Below, piece by piece: positions 23,579 to 33,787 of a DNA stretch of 64,000 nt. The notes under the pieces were generated by a model. The model saw nothing but the letters and a program-made list of their open reading frames with translations, did no database searches and was not told the DNA's origin. Position numbers and translations under genes: made by a program. The stretch lies in contig JAEPQK010000004.1 in assembly GCA_017640615.1 (NCBI GenBank), positions 310,001 through 374,000 of the forward strand. The letters are read 5' to 3'. The stretch comes from Rhizobiaceae bacterium (GTDB lineage Bacteria > Pseudomonadota > Alphaproteobacteria > Rhizobiales > Rhizobiaceae). Numbering within the stretch: position 1 is the stretch's first letter; each line of letters opens with the position of its first letter.

Positions 23579-25873
23579 ATGTTGGCGGAGCTCGACCTGG
23601 CGGGGACGGCGCGCGAGTCAGCAGCCGGTGCGCCGGCAAAAGCTCGCGTCGAAAAATCCCGCAATGACCCAAAAGACCGGCAGCCGGGACGTTTCCCGTC
23701 TGGCGTCGGAGCGGACACGCTCGACACCGTGCTGCAGGGGGCACTGGTTGCCACGGCGGCGGCTGGTGCGGGCTATGCGATCTACGCCGGTGCGCCAGCG
23801 CTGGTGCAGGCACTCGCCGGTGCGGCGGCCATTCTAAGCGCAGGGGCGGTTGCGCGCATGCGCGGCATTGCAGATCGCGTGCGGACAATCGAGGCCGGAG
23901 CGCAGCAACGAGAGCAGCGCGAGATCGAAGAACTCGCCGATCGTCTCTGGGAGCTTGAGGAAAGCGAAGAACGCTTCCGCGGCCTCGTCGACGCACTTGG
24001 CGATATCGTCGTCCATCGCGATCGCGAGGGCCGCATCGTTTATGCCAACAGCGTATTGGGTTCGCTTCTGGAGCGCGACCCGGAAGAGCTGGAAGGCAAG
24101 ACGCTCGGCGAGCTCGGCATCGATATCGGTGTTGTCATGGACGCCGCCTTCAATGAAGGCGAGTGTCTGAGCTCCACCGACGTCGCGATCCGCACGCCCG
24201 GCGGCACGCGCTGGGTTTCATGGATCGAACTCTCGGTACGCGATCAGGCGAGCGAAGCGGTTTCTCATCGCGCCATTGCGCGCGACATCACTGCCCGCAA
24301 ACGCGCTGAGCTTGCGGCAATCAGCGCCCGCGAGCGCGCCGAACATGCAAGCAAGGCAAAATCCCGCTTTCTGGCCACAGTGAGCCACGAAATCCGCACG
24401 CCGATGAACGGCATTATGGGCATGGCCAAGCTTCTGCGCGGCACCACCCTTTCGCCGGAGCAGAAGACTTATGTCGGCGCAATCTCCACATCCGCCAGCG
24501 CGCTGCTGGCGCTGATCGAAGACCTGCTCGATTTCTCCAAGATTGAAGCCGGCCGGCTGGAACTCGAGCCGCGTCTGAGCTCGCCACGCGAACTGGCCGA
24601 ACACGCGGTTGAACTTTTGGCAGCACGCGCCTTCGCCAAGAAGATTGGCCTAGGCTGCTTCGTCGCGCCGGAAGTGCCGGAAACGGCGATGATCGACCCC
24701 GGCCGCTTCCGCCAGATCCTGCTGAATCTGGTCGGTAACGCGATCAAGTTCACCGACAGCGGCGGCGTTCTGGTCGAGATCACGGGTTCCGATCCCGGCG
24801 ATGCGCGTTCGCTCGTTATTCGCGTGAAGGACACCGGGCCGGGGCTCGAAGAAAGCGATCTTCAGCGAATATTCGAGGAGTTCGAGCAGGCCGACACAAG
24901 CCCGACCCGCAAACATGGCGGCGCCGGCCTGGGCCTGTCGATCACCTCGCGCATCGTGGAAGCCATGCGCGGCAAGATTGATGTAACCGGAGCGCCCGGC
25001 AAAGGCGCGACATTCACCGTCACGCTTCCGCTGGAGGAGGCAACGCCCGCATCGATCGATCAAAGTACAGCGCTGTTCGGCCGGCAGGTGCTTGTGGTTT
25101 CGGCCAATGCAATGGAATCGGCCGCCATCGCGCGCATGATCGAAGCCTTTGGCGGCAAGGCCGATACGGCCAAGTCCGTCGAAGATGCGCTGCGGATGGT
25201 CAAGTCCGGCAGCACCTATTCCTCGGTGCTGATCGACTCTGCGCTGGAATCACCCGACTGCGCGACACTCAAGAAGCTGCGCGCCGAACTGCACTGCGGC
25301 AAGGCGATCACGCTGATCGCGCCGACGGACCGAGGCCGGCTGGCGGAGTTGCGCGGCGGCGGTTACGCGGCGTTCCTGCCACGCCCGGTACGCGGCGACA
25401 CGCTGCTGCGCCAGCTTTTGCAGGAAAACGCACCGAACGGCCAATTGTCTGCCGGAACGTCGGCCAAGGGTGAAACGACATTGCCCAAGCGCGGCGTTTC
25501 GGTGCTGATTGCCGAGGACAACGAGATCAACGCGCTTCTTGCTCGTTCCGCGCTCACAAAGGCGGGGCACACGGTCAACGTGGTGCCCAATGGCCGCGCT
25601 GCGCTGCAGGCGCTCACCGGGCCCGGCCAGCATTTCGATGTCGTTTTGATGGATCTGAACATGCCGGTCATGGACGGCATGGACGCAATTGCCGGCTTAC
25701 GCAAGCATGAAGAAAAGCACGGCTTTCCGCCCGTACCCGTCCTTGTGCTTTCCGCGGACGGGCAGGACGAAACACGCCAGTCTGTGCTCGTGCGCGGCGC
25801 CAATGGCTTCCTTTCAAAGCCCCTCGATCCTGCGGATCTGGTCGCCGCCGTGGAAGAACACGCGGCCGTCTAA
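23579..25873 (+). CDS. Hybrid sensor histidine kinase / response regulator with PAS domain
   Basis: A 764-residue signalling protein. Two close hydrophobic segments (about 47-95) are followed by a short coiled coil, a PAS domain (about 132-245, FRGLVDALGDIVVHRDREGR), a HisKA domain with the phosphorylated His270 in FLATVSHEIRTPMNGIMGM, and an HATPase domain (NLVGNAIKFTDSGG, VKDTGPGLE, GGAGLGLSI). A degenerate receiver (about 500-610) precedes a normal receiver with Asp692 in VVLMDLNMPVMDGMD. The first receiver lacks the acidic pair, and its conserved Lys is Arg (FLPRPV). There is no separate regulator gene beside it. The ATG at 23579 lacks a clear ribosome site. Confidence 0.9.
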   Translation: MLAELDLAGTARESAAGAPAKARVEKSRNDPKDRQPGRFPSGVGADTLDTVLQGALVATAAAGAGYAIYAGAPALVQALAGAAAILSAGAVARMRGIADRVRTIEAGAQQREQREIEELADRLWELEESEERFRGLVDALGDIVVHRDREGRIVYANSVLGSLLERDPEELEGKTLGELGIDIGVVMDAAFNEGECLSSTDVAIRTPGGTRWVSWIELSVRDQASEAVSHRAIARDITARKRAELAAISARERAEHASKAKSRFLATVSHEIRTPMNGIMGMAKLLRGTTLSPEQKTYVGAISTSASALLALIEDLLDFSKIEAGRLELEPRLSSPRELAEHAVELLAARAFAKKIGLGCFVAPEVPETAMIDPGRFRQILLNLVGNAIKFTDSGGVLVEITGSDPGDARSLVIRVKDTGPGLEESDLQRIFEEFEQADTSPTRKHGGAGLGLSITSRIVEAMRGKIDVTGAPGKGATFTVTLPLEEATPASIDQSTALFGRQVLVVSANAMESAAIARMIEAFGGKADTAKSVEDALRMVKSGSTYSSVLIDSALESPDCATLKKLRAELHCGKAITLIAPTDRGRLAELRGGGYAAFLPRPVRGDTLLRQLLQENAPNGQLSAGTSAKGETTLPKRGVSVLIAEDNEINALLARSALTKAGHTVNVVPNGRAALQALTGPGQHFDVVLMDLNMPVMDGMDAIAGLRKHEEKHGFPPVPVLVLSADGQDETRQSVLVRGANGFLSKPLDPADLVAAVEEHAAV

Positions 25874-25987
25874 CCAGCTCGACACGCCATGCCATGCGCT
25901 TGTGACGGTGTATGGCAACCGTTATTGTCATGGTAATGTCGCAGTGCGTGATCTATTCCCCGGCCACGCGATGTGAGGAGAATCAAC

Positions 25988-26872
25988 ATGCGCAGCGCAA
26001 TTCTCCCGCGTGCCGACGCCGCAGCGGGTGTCGCCGCCGGGAACCTGCGTTTTGGCCACGTCTTCGAAAGAGGTCTGCCGCTCGGACGCATTGGCTCGCT
26101 TGAGGTTCGGCTCGCTCGCGGGCCGGACGAGATCGCGGCTGCGCAGGAGGTACGCTACCGTGTTTTTCACGAAGAGCTTGGCGCGCGCTCGACCGCAGCT
26201 GCCGCACTCGACCGCCGTGACGCCGACCGCTTCGACGATATCTGCGATCATCTGCTGGTTTTCGATACCTCGCTGCCCGGCCCGGAGCTGAGCCGGGTGG
26301 TCGGCACCTACCGCCTGCTGCGCGACGAACTCGCATACGCTTCCAGCGGCTTCTATTCCAGCGACGAATTCGAGCTCGATTCGCTGGTTGTGCGCCAGCG
26401 CGGCCGCCGCTTCCTTGAGCTTGGCCGCTCCTGCGTTCTGCCCGAATATCGCTCCAAACGCACGATCGAGGCGCTCTGGCAGGGCATCTGGGTCTATATC
26501 AGCCATCACGACATCGACGTGATGGTGGGCTGTGCCTCTTTCCACGGAACGGTGCCCGCCGCGCATGCGCAGGCGCTGACGTTTCTTAAGCACGAATGCC
26601 GCCCGCTGCCCGAATGGGACGTGAAGGCGCGCCGTTCGCGCCGCGTTTCCATGGACCTCATGCCACCCGAGGCGGTCGACCTGAAAGTCGCGCTGGCGGG
26701 CATGCCGCCGCTCATCAAGGGATATATGCGGCTGGGCGCCAAGGTAGGGGACGGCTGCGTGGTGGATTACGACTTCGGCACGACCGATGTGTTCATGATC
26801 CTGCGGGTGGAATCGATCTCCCCGCGCTACATCAATTATTACGGTGCCGAGGCCGAACGCTTTCTGGCGTGA
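25988..26872 (+). CDS. olsB: OlsB-like L-ornithine N-alpha-acyltransferase (GNAT family)
   Basis: Probably transfers a 3-hydroxy fatty acyl group from acyl-carrier protein to ornithine, giving lyso-ornithine lipid, the first step of the phosphorus-free membrane lipids of rhizobia. The 294-residue protein has the OlsB pattern VRLARGPDEIAAAQEVRYRV, FHEELGA, DEFDFDICDHLL-like DRFDDICDHLLVFD, VVGTYRLLR, LELGRSCVLPEYRSKRTIEA and a C-terminal DYDFGTTDVFMIL. A strong GAGGAG precedes the ATG at 25988. The second enzyme, olsA, does not follow. A hemolysin-like acyltransferase of the same fold is the main alternative. Confidence 0.8.
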   Translation: MRSAILPRADAAAGVAAGNLRFGHVFERGLPLGRIGSLEVRLARGPDEIAAAQEVRYRVFHEELGARSTAAAALDRRDADRFDDICDHLLVFDTSLPGPELSRVVGTYRLLRDELAYASSGFYSSDEFELDSLVVRQRGRRFLELGRSCVLPEYRSKRTIEALWQGIWVYISHHDIDVMVGCASFHGTVPAAHAQALTFLKHECRPLPEWDVKARRSRRVSMDLMPPEAVDLKVALAGMPPLIKGYMRLGAKVGDGCVVDYDFGTTDVFMILRVESISPRYINYYGAEAERFLA

Positions 26873-26906
26873 GCACCTCGTCTGCCGATGACACGGCCGA
26901 ACAATT

Positions 26907-27989
26907 TCAATCTTCCCAGTCGGAGCCGATCGGCTTTTCCTGCCGCTGCCGGGCCTGATCGATCAGGTCGTGTGCTCGATCGATATCGTTTCCGGCGGCA
27001 TTGCCCGGCTTTGAAACGGCTCTGCCATTGGGGCAGAGCACCAACTCGAACATGACCGGGAAATGATCGGAACCGCAGGCCGGTAGCCGCTCCATACGCT
27101 GTAGACGGAATTCTGGCGTGTGAAAGAGATGATCCAGTGGCCAGCGCAACAACGGAAAGCGCGCGTCGAACGTTGAAAACACCGTGCGGCCTATGCGCGG
27201 GTCCAGCAATCGGCTCACGCGCCGGAAGCGGTGGGTGGTTCGCGACCAGGCAACATCGTTTAGATCGCCGGTCACGAGAACCGGCAGTGCTTCTTCACGG
27301 ACCTTCATCGCGACAAGGGCCGTCTCTCCGTCGCGACCTTCCGAACCGCGGTTCGGCACGGGCGGTTCGGGATGAATTGCGTACAAGCGAAATTTCAGCT
27401 TGGCTGAGAGGGAAACGGTCGCACGGATTGATGGGACGCCCTTAGTCAGAAGGTTTTCGACCGCAACGTCGCCCAATGGAAACCGGGAGGCGAGCACCAT
27501 TCCATAACTGTTTTCCTGCGGTTGCCGAACAACATGTTCGTATTTCGCAAGGAGTGGCGTCAGGGCGTCGAGCCAAGTTTGGTTGATCTCCATCAGGATC
27601 ACAATATCCGGGTCGCGCAGGGAGACGATGTTCGCCAGGCCGGAATGGTTCTCGTTCGATTGCTTGACGTTGCAGGCCAGCAGCTTGAACGGAATGCCGC
27701 CTGTGTCGCGGGCCGGGTCATGGTCGGCGGTCTGGCGCCGCCATATTGGTGTGAATGGCAGGATGAAGGCTGTTTGAACAACGAGGATTGCCGCAAGAGC
27801 GGCCTGCACGATGGCGCGCTCCCAGCCCGGGGCGGTCAGAAAGCTTGCGGCAAGCAGGATGAGGGCAAGTGCCGCGATCTGCTGGCGCGGAAAATCGCCG
27901 ATACGCACGATCCCGTGCGCCAGCGGAACATGCGGTAGGACCGTGGCAACTGCGAGCAGGCCGGTCAATATTTCAAGCGCGAGCAGCAT
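26907..27989 (-). CDS. Endonuclease/exonuclease/phosphatase (EEP) family membrane protein
   Basis: A 360-residue protein with three N-terminal membrane helices (within about 1-80) and a periplasmic or cytoplasmic EEP domain of the YafD type. Catalytic motifs are present in order: LLACNVKQSN, the metal ligand Glu in VILMEINQTW, IHPEPP, GDLNDVAWS and the final CGSDHFPVMFEL. A hydrophilic tail of about 40 residues follows. The substrate (nucleic acid, phospholipid head or inositol phosphate) cannot be told. The upstream ATG at 27989 is followed directly by a membrane helix. It converges on olsB with 34 bases between stops. Confidence 0.85.
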   Translation of the reverse strand: MLLALEILTGLLAVATVLPHVPLAHGIVRIGDFPRQQIAALALILLAASFLTAPGWERAIVQAALAAILVVQTAFILPFTPIWRRQTADHDPARDTGGIPFKLLACNVKQSNENHSGLANIVSLRDPDIVILMEINQTWLDALTPLLAKYEHVVRQPQENSYGMVLASRFPLGDVAVENLLTKGVPSIRATVSLSAKLKFRLYAIHPEPPVPNRGSEGRDGETALVAMKVREEALPVLVTGDLNDVAWSRTTHRFRRVSRLLDPRIGRTVFSTFDARFPLLRWPLDHLFHTPEFRLQRMERLPACGSDHFPVMFELVLCPNGRAVSKPGNAAGNDIDRAHDLIDQARQRQEKPIGSDWED

Positions 27990-28076
27990 CGCTCCGAATA
28001 ACGTTTGTCCGTTCGTTATGATCCCGATCTGGACACCGAATTCACGCTCCTACTACGCCAATTACAGCGCCAACGC

Positions 28077-28520
28077 TCATAACTTGCCCGAAATCACGTA
28101 GCGCAGCGCACGCGCCACCTCCTGCGGTGTGCGGGCAACCGCATTGGCGGCGGCGTCGACCTCCTTCAGCGCATGGTCGAATTCCGGGGGGTGAAGCACG
28201 ATAATGGGTTTCCCCAGCGCGGCTGCGTAGCCCGCGTCAAAAGCAGCGTTCCACTGCCGGTATTTTTCGCCGAAGCAGACGACGAGCACGTCGGCGCGTT
28301 CCAGTCCGGTGCGCGTGCGCACGGCGTTAAGCAGCGCGCCTTTGCGGTCGTGCCAGAACTTGTCAGCCTCGGCGCCGAAAATCTCGACCCCGCAATCGTC
28401 GGAGGCATCGTGGTCAGTGACCGGCCCGTACCAGTCTATGTCGAGCCCATTGCAGGCCTCGATGATTGTCTCGCGCCACTCGGTATGAATTTCTCCGGCC
28501 AGATAGACGTTGAGCTGCAT
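28077..28520 (-). CDS. YtoQ family protein
   Basis: A 147-residue cytoplasmic protein of the YtoQ family, with a Rossmann-like nucleoside 2-deoxyribosyltransferase fold. Family text is MQLNVYLAGEIHTEWRETII, DADKFWHDRKGALLNAVRTR-like EADKFWHDRKGALLNAV, ADVLVVCFGEKYRQWNAAFD, GYAAALGKPIIVLHPPEFDH and HALKEVDAAANAVARTPQEV. No activity has been shown for the family as far as I know. It ends before the divergent membrane EEP gene region and lies 42 bases downstream of the maeB stop on the opposite side, same strand as maeB's left neighbour. Confidence 0.85.
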   Translation of the reverse strand: MQLNVYLAGEIHTEWRETIIEACNGLDIDWYGPVTDHDASDDCGVEIFGAEADKFWHDRKGALLNAVRTRTGLERADVLVVCFGEKYRQWNAAFDAGYAAALGKPIIVLHPPEFDHALKEVDAAANAVARTPQEVARALRYVISGKL

Positions 28521-28562
28521 TGTACTGCCTTCGTTGTGCGTGTGTGACTTGCCTGCCCCAAA

Positions 28563-30848
28563 TCAAGCGCCGGCATTGTATGCCGCGATTGCCGCCATGT
28601 TGACGATGTCGCTGTCCTTGGCATTGAGCGACACGATCTGCACCGGCTTGTTGAGACCCACGAGCAACGGGCCGATGACGGTGGAGCCGCCGAGCTCCTG
28701 CAGCATCTTGGTGGAGATGGATGCGGAGTGGAACGCCGGCATGACGAGCACATTCGCCGGGCCGGAAAGCCGGCAGAACGGATATTGCTGCATCAGGCGC
28801 GGGTTGAGCGCCACATCGGCAGCCATGTCGCCGTCATACTCGAAATCGACGCGCCGCTGATCGAGGATCTTTACCGCCTCCTGCACGCGCTCGGAGCGTT
28901 CCCCTTGCGGGTGGCCGAAGGTGGAATACGCAAGCAGCGCCACGCGGGGTTCGTAACCCATGCGGCGTGCAAACCCTGCGGCTTCCTCGGCGATGTCGGC
29001 AATCTGAACCGCGTTCGGCATGTCGTGCACGGCCGTGTCGGCGACAAGCACCGTGCGCCCGCGGCAAAGCGCAATCGACACGCCAATGACCCGGTGGCCG
29101 GGTTTGGCGTCTATCACCTTGCGCACATCGTCGAGCGCGGTCGAGTAGTTGCGTGTGACGCCTGTGACAACGCCATCGGCATCGCCCAGCGCCAGCATGC
29201 AGGATGCGAAATGGTTGCGGTCATTGTTGATCAGGCGCTGGCAGTCGCGGAACAGGAAGCCCTTGCGCTGCATACGCTCGTAAAGGTGGTCGGCATAGAT
29301 CTGGTTGCGGCGCGACAGACGCGCGTTGATGATCTCGATGCCGGGCTTGTCGAGGTCGACGCCGGCATTGCGTGCCGTTTCCTTGATCTGCTCTTCGCGG
29401 CCAACCAGTATGGCCGTGCCGAGCCGCTGGTTCACATATGAAACAGCGGCGCGCATCACCTGCTCTTCCTCGCCCTCGGCGAAGACAACCCGCTTCGGTT
29501 GACGGCGCACGCGATCGTAGATGCGCTGCAGGGTGGAGGCGATCGGGTCGCGCCGAGCCGAAAGCTCCTGCGCATATTTCTCGAAATCGAGGATCGGCCG
29601 GCGTGCAACGCCCGAATCCATCGCCGCTTTGGCGACCGCGACCGGAATGGCCGAGATCAACCTTGGGTCGAACGGCACAGGGATGATGTAGTTGGGACCG
29701 AATTTCGGCCGGTTGCCGCGGTAGGCGGCGGCAACATCGTCAGGCACATCCTGACGCGCGAGCGCAGCCAGGGCTTCGGCCGCCGCGACCTTCATTGCGT
29801 CGTTGATCGTGGTCGCCCGCACGTCGAGCGCGCCTCGGAAGATGTAAGGGAAACCAAGCACATTGTTGACCTGGTTCGGATAGTCCGAGCGGCCGGTCGC
29901 CATGATCGCATCGGTACGGATTTCGGCCGTTTCCTCCGGTGTGATTTCCGGGTCGGGATTAGCCATCGCAAAGATGATCGGGTTCTTGGCCATGGATTGC
30001 ACCATGGCGGTCGTCAGCGCGCCTTTCGCCGATAGTCCGAAAAACACGTCTGCTCCGTCCAACGCGTCAGCGAGCGAACGGGCATTCGTCTTGACCGCAT
30101 GGCCGGACTTCCACTGGTTCATGCCCTCTTTGCGGCCCTGATAGATCACGCCCTTGGTGTCGCACAGGATGACGTTTTCGGGCGGCATGCCCATCGCTTT
30201 GACAAGTTCGATGCAGGCAATGCCGGCAGCACCTGCGCCGTTGCAGACGAGCTTGGTCGTTTTGATGTCGCGGCCGGTGATTTCCAGCGCATTGACCAGA
30301 CCGGCCGCCGCGATGATTGCCGTGCCGTGCTGATCGTCGTGGAAGACCGGAATATCCATCAGCTCGCGCAGCTGCTGTTCGATGATGAAACATTCAGGCG
30401 CCTTGATGTCCTCAAGGTTGATGCCGCCGAAGGAAGGCCCGAGCAGCTTTACGCAATTGATGAAGGCGTCAGCGTCTTCGGTGTCGACTTCAAGATCGAT
30501 GGAATCGACATCGGCAAAGCGTTTGAAGAGCACAGCCTTGCCTTCCATCACCGGCTTTGAGGCCAGCGCGCCAAGATTACCAAGGCCCAGAATCGCGGTG
30601 CCGTTGGAAATAACGGCGACCAGATTGCCGCGCGTTGTGTAGTCGAAGGCGCGGGATGCATCTTCTGCGATCGCCTTGACCGGCACGGCGACGCCCGGCG
30701 AATAGGCTAGCGAAAGATCGCGCTGCGTCGCCATCGGCTTTGTCGGGTTGATTTCGAGCTTGCCGGGCCGGCCTGAGGCATGAAACTCGAGTGCTTCCTC
30801 AGGGCTGACCGACGGGCCTTGGGCGTCCTTGATATCTTTCGCTGGCAT
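28563..30848 (-). CDS. maeB: NADP-dependent malic enzyme with phosphotransacetylase-like domain
   Basis: Oxidative decarboxylation of malate to pyruvate, feeding acetyl-CoA synthesis during growth on dicarboxylates. The 761-residue product is the large MaeB type. The malic enzyme part (about 1-430) has LSLAYSPGVAVPVKAIAEDA, GNLGALASKPVMEGKAVLFK, FHDDQHGTAIIAAAGLVNAL and nucleotide motif VCNGAGAAGIACIELVKAMG. The C-terminal phosphotransacetylase-like part (about 440-761) is catalytically inert in known homologues and regulates activity. The length matches the rhizobial Dme/Tme enzymes; whether NAD or NADP is preferred cannot be decided here. The frame is open to 31298, but the ATG at 30848 is the family start. 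Confidence 0.93.
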   Translation of the reverse strand: MPAKDIKDAQGPSVSPEEALEFHASGRPGKLEINPTKPMATQRDLSLAYSPGVAVPVKAIAEDASRAFDYTTRGNLVAVISNGTAILGLGNLGALASKPVMEGKAVLFKRFADVDSIDLEVDTEDADAFINCVKLLGPSFGGINLEDIKAPECFIIEQQLRELMDIPVFHDDQHGTAIIAAAGLVNALEITGRDIKTTKLVCNGAGAAGIACIELVKAMGMPPENVILCDTKGVIYQGRKEGMNQWKSGHAVKTNARSLADALDGADVFFGLSAKGALTTAMVQSMAKNPIIFAMANPDPEITPEETAEIRTDAIMATGRSDYPNQVNNVLGFPYIFRGALDVRATTINDAMKVAAAEALAALARQDVPDDVAAAYRGNRPKFGPNYIIPVPFDPRLISAIPVAVAKAAMDSGVARRPILDFEKYAQELSARRDPIASTLQRIYDRVRRQPKRVVFAEGEEEQVMRAAVSYVNQRLGTAILVGREEQIKETARNAGVDLDKPGIEIINARLSRRNQIYADHLYERMQRKGFLFRDCQRLINNDRNHFASCMLALGDADGVVTGVTRNYSTALDDVRKVIDAKPGHRVIGVSIALCRGRTVLVADTAVHDMPNAVQIADIAEEAAGFARRMGYEPRVALLAYSTFGHPQGERSERVQEAVKILDQRRVDFEYDGDMAADVALNPRLMQQYPFCRLSGPANVLVMPAFHSASISTKMLQELGGSTVIGPLLVGLNKPVQIVSLNAKDSDIVNMAAIAAYNAGA

Positions 30849-30992
30849 TGGGCTGATGCGTATCCTTGATCTCGATTTGGCGCCTGGCGTGGTCTTTTTG
30901 TGGAGGTTTGTGCGTGAGGCGTCATTAACGCTACACTTTTGCCCGCCGAGCCGCCAAGCAGGAATGGCCGAGGCTGAGGAAATTACGCTCCC

Positions 30993-33716
30993 GTGAACGA
31001 CGAAACGCCGATCCGCCGCAAGACCGAAGGTGCCACGCCTGCGCCGCTGTCGGCCGTCGGCGCGACGCCGATGATGGAGCAGTATATCGAGATCAAGGCG
31101 GCCAATCCGGACTCGCTGCTCTTCTATCGCATGGGTGATTTCTATGAGCTGTTCTTCCACGATGCGGAGGTGGCGAGCCGTACGCTGGGCATCGCGCTCA
31201 CCAAGCGCGGCAAACATCAGGGCGAGGACATCCCGATGTGCGGCGTTCCTGTGCATGCCGCCGACGACTATCTGCAGAAGCTGATCGCGGCTGGCCACCG
31301 TGTCGCCGTGTGCGAGCAGACTGAGGATCCCGCCGAGGCCAAGAAACGTGGTTCGAAATCGGTCGTGCGCCGCGATGTCGTGCGGCTTGTGACGCCAGGC
31401 ACGATCACGGAGGAGAAAATCCTCGCACCGGCCGAGGCAAATACGCTGATGGCGCTGGCGCGGGTGAAAGGCACCGACGATGGCGGCTGCGCGCTCGCCT
31501 GGATCGATATTTCGACAGGCGCCTTCCGGGTGATGCAGAGCGCGGCCGACCGGCTGCTGTCCGATATTCTGCGCGTCGACCCGCGCGAACTGATACTGGC
31601 GGATGCGGTCTTCGCCGATCCCGAACTCAGGCCTGTCTTCGACTCGCTCGGCCGCATCGCAGTGCCGCAGCCGGCGCCGATGTTCGATTCCGCTCTCGCG
31701 GAAAGCCGCATCGCCCGGTTCTACGATGTGGCGACGACAGAAGGCTTCGGCACCTTCGCGCGTGCTGAGCTGGCGGCGATCGCGGCCGCTATCGGTTATG
31801 TCGAGAAAACCCAGATCGATGCCCGCCCGCCGCTAGAGCGGCCGGCGCGCGAAGATGCGGCTGCCTCGCTCTTTATCGATGCCGCGACGCGGGCAAATCT
31901 GGAACTGATGCGCACGCTATCCGGTGCGCGAGAAGGTTCGCTCTTCGCGGCGGTGGACCGCACGGTAACCGGCGGCGGCGCGCGTCTGCTTGGCGAACGC
32001 CTGACTGCGCCACTGACCGACCCCGGCGCAATCAATTCGCGGCTCGATGCTGTCGGTTGGTTCGTCGACGAGGATCGGACCCGCGAGACGCTGCGCGTCG
32101 CGTTGAAGGCTGCGCCTGACATAGCGCGCGCGCTGTCTCGTCTGGTGCTTGGGCGCGGCGGCCCGCGCGATCTCGGCGCGTTACGGGCTGGCCTGAACGC
32201 GGGGGCAGAGATCGCTGCGCTTCTGGATGCTGCCGAGCTGCCGGCTGGCATCGCTGCCGCGCTCAACGTTTTGCGCGCCGCGCCGCATGACTTCGCCAAC
32301 CACCTCGCAACCGCGCTTGCCGATGAGTTGCCGCTGCTGCGCCGCGATGGCGGCTTCGTCCGCTCTGCCTACGATGCCGAGCTCGATGAGGTGCGTGCGC
32401 TGCGTGATGAGTCCCGGCGAGTGATCGCGGCGATGGAACGCCACCTGATCGAGGAAACGGGCATTCGCTCGCTCAAGATCAGGCACAACAATGTTCTGGG
32501 CTACTACATCGAGGTTACGGCGAACCATCACGCCACGCTGACCGGCACCGACGAGGCGAAGGCGCGCTTCATACATCGCCAGACGATGGCGAATGCGATG
32601 CGCTTCACGACTACTGAGCTGGCCGGGCTGGAAACGAAGATCGCCAACGCCGCGGACCGTGCACTGACGATCGAGCATGGTGTGTTCGACAAGCTGGTAG
32701 CTGAAGCGGCGGCTTGCGCCGACGCGATCCGCAAGGTTGCAGCCGCACTTGCCGAGCTGGATGTAGCCTCCGCACTTGCCGTGCTTGCCGAGGCCGACGA
32801 CTACCGCCGCCCGACCGTGGATGACAGCCTGATCTTCAATGTCGAGCAGGGCCGCCACCCGGTGGTGGAACAGGCGCTGCGCAAGCAGCTTGCCGATCCC
32901 TTCGTCGCCAATGACTGCGAGCTCTCGCCTCAGGGTGACGCAAAAAACGGTGCGATCTGGCTGCTCACGGGCCCGAATATGGGCGGTAAATCCACCTTTC
33001 TGCGCCAGAACGCGCTGATTGCGGTGCTGGCGCAGGCGGGCTCCTTCGTGCCAGCAAAAAGCGCGCATATCGGCGTGGTGGACCGGCTGTTCAGCCGCGT
33101 CGGCGCGTCGGACGATCTGGCGCGGGGCCGCTCGACCTTCATGGTCGAAATGGTGGAAACGGCGGCGATCCTCAATCAGGCCGGCGAGCGCTCGCTGGTG
33201 ATTTTGGACGAGATCGGCCGCGGCACCGCTACCTTCGACGGGCTTTCGATTGCCTGGGCGACGGTGGAGTTTTTGCACGAGAAAAACCGCTGCCGCGCGA
33301 TCTTCGCCACGCACTTCCACGAAATGACCGCGCTCGCCGACAAGCTCGAGCGGCTTGCGAATGTGACGATGCGGGTCAAGGAATGGGAAGGTGAGGTTGT
33401 GTTTCTGCACGAGGTGGCGAAGGGCGCCGCCGACCGCTCCTACGGCGTGCAGGTGGCACGGCTTGCCGGCTTGCCGCAGCCGGTCGTTGACCGCGCTCGC
33501 GAGGTGCTGCATCGCCTAGAAGAAGGAGAGATCAGCGGCACAACGGCTTCGCTTGCCGACGATCTGCCGCTCTTCAACGCGGTCGTCTCCCGCGAACCGG
33601 CAAAACCCGCCGCGCGCGACAGCCTGCGCGAGGAACTCGACGGCCTGAACCCGGACGAGATGACGCCGCGCGAGGCGCTGGATGCGCTCTACCGGTTGAA
33701 GGCGGCCTCGAAATAG
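30993..33716 (+). CDS. mutS: DNA mismatch repair protein MutS
   Basis: Recognises mismatches and recruits MutL. The 907-residue protein begins at a GTG (30993), with TGAGGA 12 bases before it. The mismatch-contacting Phe-x-Glu is in [14 protein letters not shown]. The ATPase domain has Walker [21 protein letters not shown] at about 660, the MutS signature with Walker [20 protein letters not shown] at about 735, and the His in [15 protein letters not shown]. The connector, lever and clamp regions are all present and the length is normal. It is divergent from maeB with about 145 bases between. glnD follows after 71 bases. Confidence 0.97.
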   Translation: MNDETPIRRKTEGATPAPLSAVGATPMMEQYIEIKAANPDSLLFYRMGDFYELFFHDAEVASRTLGIALTKRGKHQGEDIPMCGVPVHAADDYLQKLIAAGHRVAVCEQTEDPAEAKKRGSKSVVRRDVVRLVTPGTITEEKILAPAEANTLMALARVKGTDDGGCALAWIDISTGAFRVMQSAADRLLSDILRVDPRELILADAVFADPELRPVFDSLGRIAVPQPAPMFDSALAESRIARFYDVATTEGFGTFARAELAAIAAAIGYVEKTQIDARPPLERPAREDAAASLFIDAATRANLELMRTLSGAREGSLFAAVDRTVTGGGARLLGERLTAPLTDPGAINSRLDAVGWFVDEDRTRETLRVALKAAPDIARALSRLVLGRGGPRDLGALRAGLNAGAEIAALLDAAELPAGIAAALNVLRAAPHDFANHLATALADELPLLRRDGGFVRSAYDAELDEVRALRDESRRVIAAMERHLIEETGIRSLKIRHNNVLGYYIEVTANHHATLTGTDEAKARFIHRQTMANAMRFTTTELAGLETKIANAADRALTIEHGVFDKLVAEAAACADAIRKVAAALAELDVASALAVLAEADDYRRPTVDDSLIFNVEQGRHPVVEQALRKQLADPFVANDCELSPQGDAKNGAIWLLTGPNMGGKSTFLRQNALIAVLAQAGSFVPAKSAHIGVVDRLFSRVGASDDLARGRSTFMVEMVETAAILNQAGERSLVILDEIGRGTATFDGLSIAWATVEFLHEKNRCRAIFATHFHEMTALADKLERLANVTMRVKEWEGEVVFLHEVAKGAADRSYGVQVARLAGLPQPVVDRAREVLHRLEEGEISGTTASLADDLPLFNAVVSREPAKPAARDSLREELDGLNPDEMTPREALDALYRLKAASK

Positions 33717-33787
33717 CCGTGTGCGGGCCCCATATCGCGACGCCGAGATTGGCGTTATAGAAGCCGCGACGCAACGACCTGAAATCG

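Noticed and set aside
26947..26965. Palindrome CTGATCGATCAGG
   Set aside because: It lies inside the coding sequence of the EEP gene and fits its codons, so no regulatory role is supported.
30849..31298. Upstream extension of the maeB frame by 150 codons
   Set aside because: The family starts at MPAKDIKD (30848), and the extension runs antisense through the start of mutS.
32181..33512. A 443-codon minus-strand frame opposite mutS
   Set aside because: Same reason: it lies wholly under MutS-coding sequence and has no recognisable domain.
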